Below are positions 59,504-64,000 of a DNA stretch of 64,000 nt, piece by piece (position 1 is the first letter of the stretch; each line of letters starts with the position of its first letter). Location: assembly GCA_018831265.1 (NCBI GenBank), contig JAHJCO010000005.1, positions 1 through 64,000 on the forward strand. Reading direction: 5' to 3'. The notes beneath the pieces were generated by a model. That model was not told the origin of the DNA, made no database searches, and was given only the letters and a program-made list of their open reading frames with translations. The DNA comes from Actinomycetota bacterium (lineage in GTDB: Bacteria; Actinomycetota; Geothermincolia; Fen-727; Anoxymicrobiaceae). The translations under genes and the position numbers were made by a program.

Positions 59504-61596
59504 TGGCCCTCAAGGCGCTTGGGGCCATGGTCTCCCTTCCCCTGATGTTCCTCGTACCCGGCTGGGTCCTGTTCCGCAGCAGGCTGTTCCGCTCGCCCGG
59601 GATGTCCTGGCCCGGGAAGGCGCTCGTGATCGTCGGCGTGTCCGCCTCGGCCACCTCGCTGATCGCGCTGTTCCTCGCCGAGACGGGACACCTGTCCATC
59701 TGGCTGCTGGACCTCGTGCTCGCGTGCGTGGCGCTCCTGGCACGGCTGCTGCTGGGGAGCACGGGCCGCTCGTTGCGCGCGCCCGGCCCGGCCCGGTGGG
59801 AGCTGCTCGCCCTGATAGCCCTCGCCGTCCTGTGCGCGGTACTTTTCTTCCGCCCGGCCGAGTACGTCATCGGGGACAGCGACCCGGGCTACTACTTCAA
59901 CAACGGCTATCACATAGCCGCGACCGGGAGCGTTGCCATCTACGAGGAGTCGGTCCCGTCCATGAGTGACTTCGAGCTGAACGCCTCGTACTCCAGGGGT
60001 ATCATGCAGTTCACCCCGTTCCACCTGCGCAGCCGGCAACTGGGCAAGATACTGCCCCTGCTCTACCACCTGCTCCCCGTGTGGATAGGCATCTTCATCA
60101 TGCTCTTCGGACGGATGGGAGGGCTGTACGTCCTGCCCGTGTTCGCCATGCTCTCGATGTTCGCCGTGTTCGCCCTCGGGCGCCGGTACTCGGGCGTCGG
60201 CGGCTCGCTGCTGGCCGCGGGGCTTCTCGCGCTTTTTTTCCCGCAGTTGTGGTTCTCCCGCTACCCGGTCTCGGAGACGTTCACGCAGTTCTTCTTGGTG
60301 CTCGCGCTGCTGTTCTTCCTCCAGATGAGGGAGTCCGACGACCGGGCCCTGGCCGTGGCCTGCGCGTGCGTGCTCGTCTCCGCCGCGTGCGCGCGGCCCG
60401 AGGGCTTCCTGGTCGTCGTCCCCATGGTCGCGATAATCGTGTACGACATGATGGCCGGGCGCTACCGCGGGGTGGACAGGGTGTTCATGAACGCGCTGCT
60501 CCTGGGGCTGGTGTACGTGTGGCTCTACATAAAGTTCGCCGTGTTCGCCTACTTCATGGGCGTGACCTTCTACCTGCTGAAGGTGTCCAGGAGCACCGCG
60601 AGGATGAACGCGATCTGGTTTTCGGTACTCGCCGTGATCGCCGCCGGCTTCGTAGTATTCAACCTGGGGGCCCTGCGGCGCCTGCTGGAGCGCGTGGGGG
60701 AGAGGCTCAAACAGGCGGCCGGCGCGCGGGCGGCCTCGATCACGACCGCGTGCAAGGCGGCCTTCGCGGCTCTGCTCATGGCGGCGTTCGCCTACTACTA
60801 CTTCGTGGCCCCGCGCTTCGCCACCACCGTGAACGACCCCCATCGTTTCTTCCACGACCTGTCCATCTTCTTCGGGGGAATCGGTATCTTCGTGTTCGGC
60901 GCGGCGTTCTGCCTGCTGGTCTTGAAGAACGACGCGGCCTCTTCGTTCCTGCTGGGCTCCGTGGTGCTGCTCTACACGGTGGCCTTCACGGAGCAGCGGC
61001 TGACATCGGGTTACCTGCCCTGGCTGACCAGGAGGTACATGCCGGCGGTGGTGCCCCTCCTCTTCGTGGGAGCCGGCTACGCCGCGGCATACCTGTGGAA
61101 GAAGAACGTCGGTTTCAAGGTCCTGGTCGCGGGCCTGGCGGCCGGGTTCATCGCCCTGTTCGTCTTCTTCGCCGCCCCGGTCCTCGACCAGGTCGAGTAC
61201 AGGGGCATAGACGCTCAGATCGCCCGGCTGGCCGAGCAGGTCGACGGGAACGTGGTCCTCTTCACCGACCCGTTCCTCGGCGACGTGCTGGGGATACCCC
61301 TGCGCTACCAGTACGGGGTCGACGCGAGGGTGGCGACCTGGCTCGGGGACGCGAAGGGGCTCGAGGAGATGGTCCGGAAGTACGCCGCCCAGGGGAAGAA
61401 GGTGCTCCTGGAGGGCAGCGGCAGCGGGGCCCCGGCCTTCGACCCGGCCATCCTGGACGTACTGGAGGTCAAGAGGGCCTTCGGTGACAGGATCGAGTTC
61501 CCCAGGCTCAGCGTGAAGTATCATTCCAGGCCGAAGCAGTTCGGCGTACAGCCGTTCGACCTGGAGTTCTTCTACATCGAGCCCAGGGCGCAGTGA
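59503..61596 (+). CDS. Large polytopic membrane protein, GT-C-like
   Basis: A 697-residue membrane protein with about 13 helices and a soluble C-terminal part (about 560-697). The first large loop has YVIGDSDPGYYFNNGYHIA, an acidic motif like that of GT-C transferases, followed by TPFHLRSRQLGKILPLLYHL. RYPVSETFTQFFLVLALLFF also fits the family. It probably uses a polyprenyl-linked sugar outside the membrane. The ATG overlaps the preceding stop (TGATG). Readings upstream of 59503 in this frame run through the methyltransferase gene and are not used. Confidence 0.8.
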   Translation: MALKALGAMVSLPLMFLVPGWVLFRSRLFRSPGMSWPGKALVIVGVSASATSLIALFLAETGHLSIWLLDLVLACVALLARLLLGSTGRSLRAPGPARWELLALIALAVLCAVLFFRPAEYVIGDSDPGYYFNNGYHIAATGSVAIYEESVPSMSDFELNASYSRGIMQFTPFHLRSRQLGKILPLLYHLLPVWIGIFIMLFGRMGGLYVLPVFAMLSMFAVFALGRRYSGVGGSLLAAGLLALFFPQLWFSRYPVSETFTQFFLVLALLFFLQMRESDDRALAVACACVLVSAACARPEGFLVVVPMVAIIVYDMMAGRYRGVDRVFMNALLLGLVYVWLYIKFAVFAYFMGVTFYLLKVSRSTARMNAIWFSVLAVIAAGFVVFNLGALRRLLERVGERLKQAAGARAASITTACKAAFAALLMAAFAYYYFVAPRFATTVNDPHRFFHDLSIFFGGIGIFVFGAAFCLLVLKNDAASSFLLGSVVLLYTVAFTEQRLTSGYLPWLTRRYMPAVVPLLFVGAGYAAAYLWKKNVGFKVLVAGLAAGFIALFVFFAAPVLDQVEYRGIDAQIARLAEQVDGNVVLFTDPFLGDVLGIPLRYQYGVDARVATWLGDAKGLEEMVRKYAAQGKKVLLEGSGSGAPAFDPAILDVLEVKRAFGDRIEFPRLSVKYHSRPKQFGVQPFDLEFFYIEPRAQ

Positions 61597-61624
61597 GGCG
61601 CCTGGGTTAAGATAGGAAACAGCA

Positions 61625-63169
61625 ATGAAACCGGAGTTGACGCAACATATGAGGTGCCCCAGGTGCTTCGGGGCGCTCGAGCTGGAAGTGGGCGCGCTGC
61701 GCGGCGAGACCGTCCAGGCGGGGTGCCTCCTCTGCGGGGCGTGCGGCGCCCGCTACCCGGTGGAGATGGGCGTCGCGTTCCTGGCGGCCATAGACCGTAC
61801 GTGGAAGCCGATGATCGGCGAGGTGCTCTCGAGGGTGGAGATCACCGAGCGCGTGATCTCGGACGGCGGCTTCGAGAAGGACCGGGAGCAGGCGGCCGAC
61901 CAGTACCACGAGGCGGCCTCCAGCGTCATGAGCGACCTCTTCGACGACGCCGTGCGCGATGTCCGGCTCGACTCCTCGAGCATGGTCCTGGACCTGGGCG
62001 CCGGGCTGGGCGAGACGGCGAGCGCCATCGCGGACACGGGCGCCGAGGTCGTGGCCTGCGACGTAGAGGTGTCTCACCTGCTGGCGGCCAACTTCTGGGC
62101 GGAGGACCCCGTCTATGTCGAGGGCTGCTCGCTTCCCATCAGGAACCCCGTGGTCTACGGGTCCTACTTCACCAGGGTGATGGCGGACATACACCGCATC
62201 CCCTTCGCAGATGCGACCTTCGACGTGGCGTTCTGCCGGAGCACCATCCACCACCTCGATGACGTGGCGCAGGCGATCAGGGAGATGGCCAGAGTCACCA
62301 GACCGGGCGGCAGAGTGCTCCTGGTCAGCGAGCCCGTGCGCTCCAGGCTCGACCCCGAGATAGAGTACCTGCGCGGCATATTCGACTACGAGGAAGGCCT
62401 GAACGAGAGGACGTGGCCAATAACGACGTACACCCTGGCGATGCGGCGGTACTGTCGCGGCGTCGAGGTCCGGTACTTCCAGCCGTCCGGGCGCGAGCGT
62501 ACCCGACGGATGCTCGCCGCCCTCCGGGTGGATCCGCAGAAGCACTTCCACGACGGCGAGACGCTGGGGTTCGGTCGCTCGTTCAAGCTGCTGGTATCCG
62601 GCGCCTCGGTCAACGTGTCCGGGACCCGCAAGAAGCGTTCGCCTCGTAAGCCCCGGCGCCTGAGCGAGAAGGAGATAGTCGCGAGCCCGGAGGAGCTCTG
62701 GATCCGCGGAAAGGAAATGGAGGAGAGGCTGCGCGCGGTGTACCGCTCGTGCCTGAAGGCGAGGTCTCTGCCCGTCGCGGTAGAGCCCGCGGAGGTTGGC
62801 AGGGATGTGCTCTCGAAGGGCTGGAGAGAGCCGGAGCGCTCACCGGTGGCGTCGTTCCGCTACACCCACAAGACCGCGCGGTGCTACATGAGGGACGATT
62901 CCGCAAAGGGCATGGTAACCATCCGCATGCTGGGATACCCGCCCCCGGCCGGGGAGGCCGGCGGGTCGGTGCTGATGAACGGGATTGAGGCGGGCCGGTT
63001 CCTGCTGAAGGCGTCGGACTCCAACACCTCCTTCCCCAAGCCGCACGCGGGCGACGGGATCCTGGAGATCGAGATACGCAACGACTCCACCTTCATCCCC
63101 GACGAGGTGCTGGGCAACGGCGACGTGAGGGAGCTCGGTGTCGGGGTGGTGAGGATATGGCAGGAATGA
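61625..63169 (+). CDS. Zinc-ribbon methyltransferase with C-terminal beta domain
   Basis: A 514-residue protein. The N-terminal zinc ribbon is RCPRCFGALE then CLLCGACGARYP. The methyltransferase (about 115-260) has MVLDLGAGLGETASAIAD, IPFADATFDVAFCRSTIHHL and VTRPGGRVLLVSEP. A basic linker (RKKRSPRKPRR) leads to a C-terminal beta-rich domain (about 420-514). ATG 61625 is 28 bp after the membrane gene. The next gene is a close paralogue with which it overlaps by ATGA. A role in modifying the exported glycan is likely from context only. Confidence 0.82.
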   Translation: MKPELTQHMRCPRCFGALELEVGALRGETVQAGCLLCGACGARYPVEMGVAFLAAIDRTWKPMIGEVLSRVEITERVISDGGFEKDREQAADQYHEAASSVMSDLFDDAVRDVRLDSSSMVLDLGAGLGETASAIADTGAEVVACDVEVSHLLAANFWAEDPVYVEGCSLPIRNPVVYGSYFTRVMADIHRIPFADATFDVAFCRSTIHHLDDVAQAIREMARVTRPGGRVLLVSEPVRSRLDPEIEYLRGIFDYEEGLNERTWPITTYTLAMRRYCRGVEVRYFQPSGRERTRRMLAALRVDPQKHFHDGETLGFGRSFKLLVSGASVNVSGTRKKRSPRKPRRLSEKEIVASPEELWIRGKEMEERLRAVYRSCLKARSLPVAVEPAEVGRDVLSKGWREPERSPVASFRYTHKTARCYMRDDSAKGMVTIRMLGYPPPAGEAGGSVLMNGIEAGRFLLKASDSNTSFPKPHAGDGILEIEIRNDSTFIPDEVLGNGDVRELGVGVVRIWQE

Positions 63170-64000
63170 GCACCCGAGAGAGGCTCCCCGGCACCGGGGT
63201 GGCGGTGGATGAGATATCCCGTTGCCCGGCCTGCTTCGGCCTGCTCGAGGTCTCCGCCGGGTCCATGAGCTGTCAGTCGTGTGGCAGGGGCTTTCCGATC
63301 CTCTCGGGCGTACCCCTTCTCGTGACGGTGGACCGCTCCTGGAGGCCCATGATCGCAGAGACCATCGCGAAGGCCGAGATATTACGGCAGACCGGTGTCG
63401 GGGGGCATGTCGAGACAGACAGGCGGGAGAGAGCCGATGCCTACCACGAGGTCACTGCCGATCTCATGGACAGGCTCTTCGAGGACGCGTTCTCGGACCT
63501 CGGGATCGGAAGAGGTTCCATGGTACTGGATGTGGGCGCCGCGAACCTGTCGACCGCCCGTCGACTTGCGGAGAAGGGTGCCTCCGTCGTTGCGACAGAC
63601 GTGTTCATTCCAGATCTGCTGCAGGGGGCCCTGACCGGTGGCAGCCTCGCCGGTCCGGGGCGACTGAAGTCTCTCGAACCCGGTGAGGTGGTGCCCGTGA
63701 TGGCGGACGCCAGCCGCCTGCCTTTCGCCGACGGTGTTTTCGATTTGACCTACTGTCGGAGCACGATCCACCATCTCGACTCCCCGCGGCATGCCATTAG
63801 AGAGATGGCCCGGGTGACGAGGCCGGGTGGGAGGGTCGTCCTCACGAGTGAACCGATCAGGTCCATTCTCGACCGCCGTCAGGACTACCTGGACGGCATC
63901 TTCGACTATGAGGAGCGCCTGAACGAGAGGGTGTTACCCGTTACCACCTACACTATCCCGATGCGTCGCCACTGCAGGGACGTCTCGGTTACCTGCTACC
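63166..64000 (+). CDS. Paralogous zinc-ribbon methyltransferase, cut by the window end
   Basis: The frame is open from ATG 63166 to the last base, so only about 278 residues are seen. It matches the preceding gene along its length: zinc ribbon RCPACFGLLE then CQSCGRGFP, RSWRPMIAETIAKAE, MVLDVGAANLSTARRLAEKG, LPFADGVFDLTYCRSTIHHL and VTRPGGRVVLTSEPIRS. The ATG overlaps the upstream stop (ATGA). Codon use is less GC-biased than in its neighbours (for example TTA, ATT, AGT, GTT), so it may have a different history from its tandem partner despite the shared sequence. Confidence 0.85.
   Translation, partial: MSTRERLPGTGVAVDEISRCPACFGLLEVSAGSMSCQSCGRGFPILSGVPLLVTVDRSWRPMIAETIAKAEILRQTGVGGHVETDRRERADAYHEVTADLMDRLFEDAFSDLGIGRGSMVLDVGAANLSTARRLAEKGASVVATDVFIPDLLQGALTGGSLAGPGRLKSLEPGEVVPVMADASRLPFADGVFDLTYCRSTIHHLDSPRHAIREMARVTRPGGRVVLTSEPIRSILDRRQDYLDGIFDYEERLNERVLPVTTYTIPMRRHCRDVSVTCY

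Overview
The window is a high-GC chromosome segment that most resembles an uncultured Actinomycetota-type (Geothermincolia/OPB41-like or related) lineage. I infer this from the GC-rich coding with many TTG and GTG starts, secreted proteins that attack or deacetylate cell-wall polymers and carry no outer-membrane or lipoprotein signals, and abundant ~100-residue 'WYLAEGYT' repeats, a family I associate with that phylum. The placement is inference; no rRNA or marker gene is present. No transposase, phage gene, CRISPR array, tRNA or rRNA gene was found.

Layout. (1) 1-2.1 kb: an inverted-repeat element, a GT4 glycosyltransferase and a small zinc-ribbon membrane protein. (2) 2.0-9.6 kb, minus strand: a nine-gene Mrp/Mbh-type cation/proton antiporter operon (MrpE, F, G, a DUF4040/MbhD-like subunit, an MbhE-MrpB fusion, MrpC, then three ND5/MrpD-like subunits) and no hydrogenase or quinone-module gene. 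(3) 10.4-22.9 kb, plus strand: four secreted multidomain proteins in a row (a malectin/six-hairpin-glycosidase-like giant, an Amidase_3 hydrolase, an SLH-NlpC/P60 hydrolase, a SpoIID-like protein), each with four WYLAEG repeats, followed by a CE4 polysaccharide deacetylase. (4) 23-25.6 kb: rmlA, an rmlC-like gene and rmlB; rmlD lies apart at 35.9 kb, completing a dTDP-6-deoxyhexose (rhamnose-type) route. (5) 25.8-28.5 kb: an FG-GAP/VCBS propeller protein with four WYFAEG repeats. (6) 28.7-46.9 kb: glycosyltransferases (GT2, GT4, GT-C membrane types) and methyltransferases on both strands. (7) 47-50.3 kb, minus strand: a secreted carboxypeptidase-regulatory-like protein with four repeats. (8) 50.6-64 kb: a Wzm/Wzt ABC exporter whose ATPase carries a C-terminal glycan-binding domain, followed by methyltransferases, a GT2-GT4 fusion, a large GT-C membrane protein and a tandem pair of zinc-ribbon methyltransferases, the last cut by the window edge.

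How it fits together: rmlABCD supply activated deoxysugar; the cytoplasmic and membrane glycosyltransferases assemble and decorate a surface glycan; the methyltransferases beside Wzm/Wzt could cap it for recognition by the Wzt C-terminal domain; the secreted repeat proteins remodel or bind the wall outside. 

The most unusual signals are: a family of 24 repeat units arranged as exactly four per protein in six unrelated proteins, in two circularly related registers; a pair of GT2-GT4 paralogues in which opposite halves are degenerate; a REP/REPIN-like palindromic element inside a membrane-protein reading frame; and two families of dispersed intergenic palindromes.
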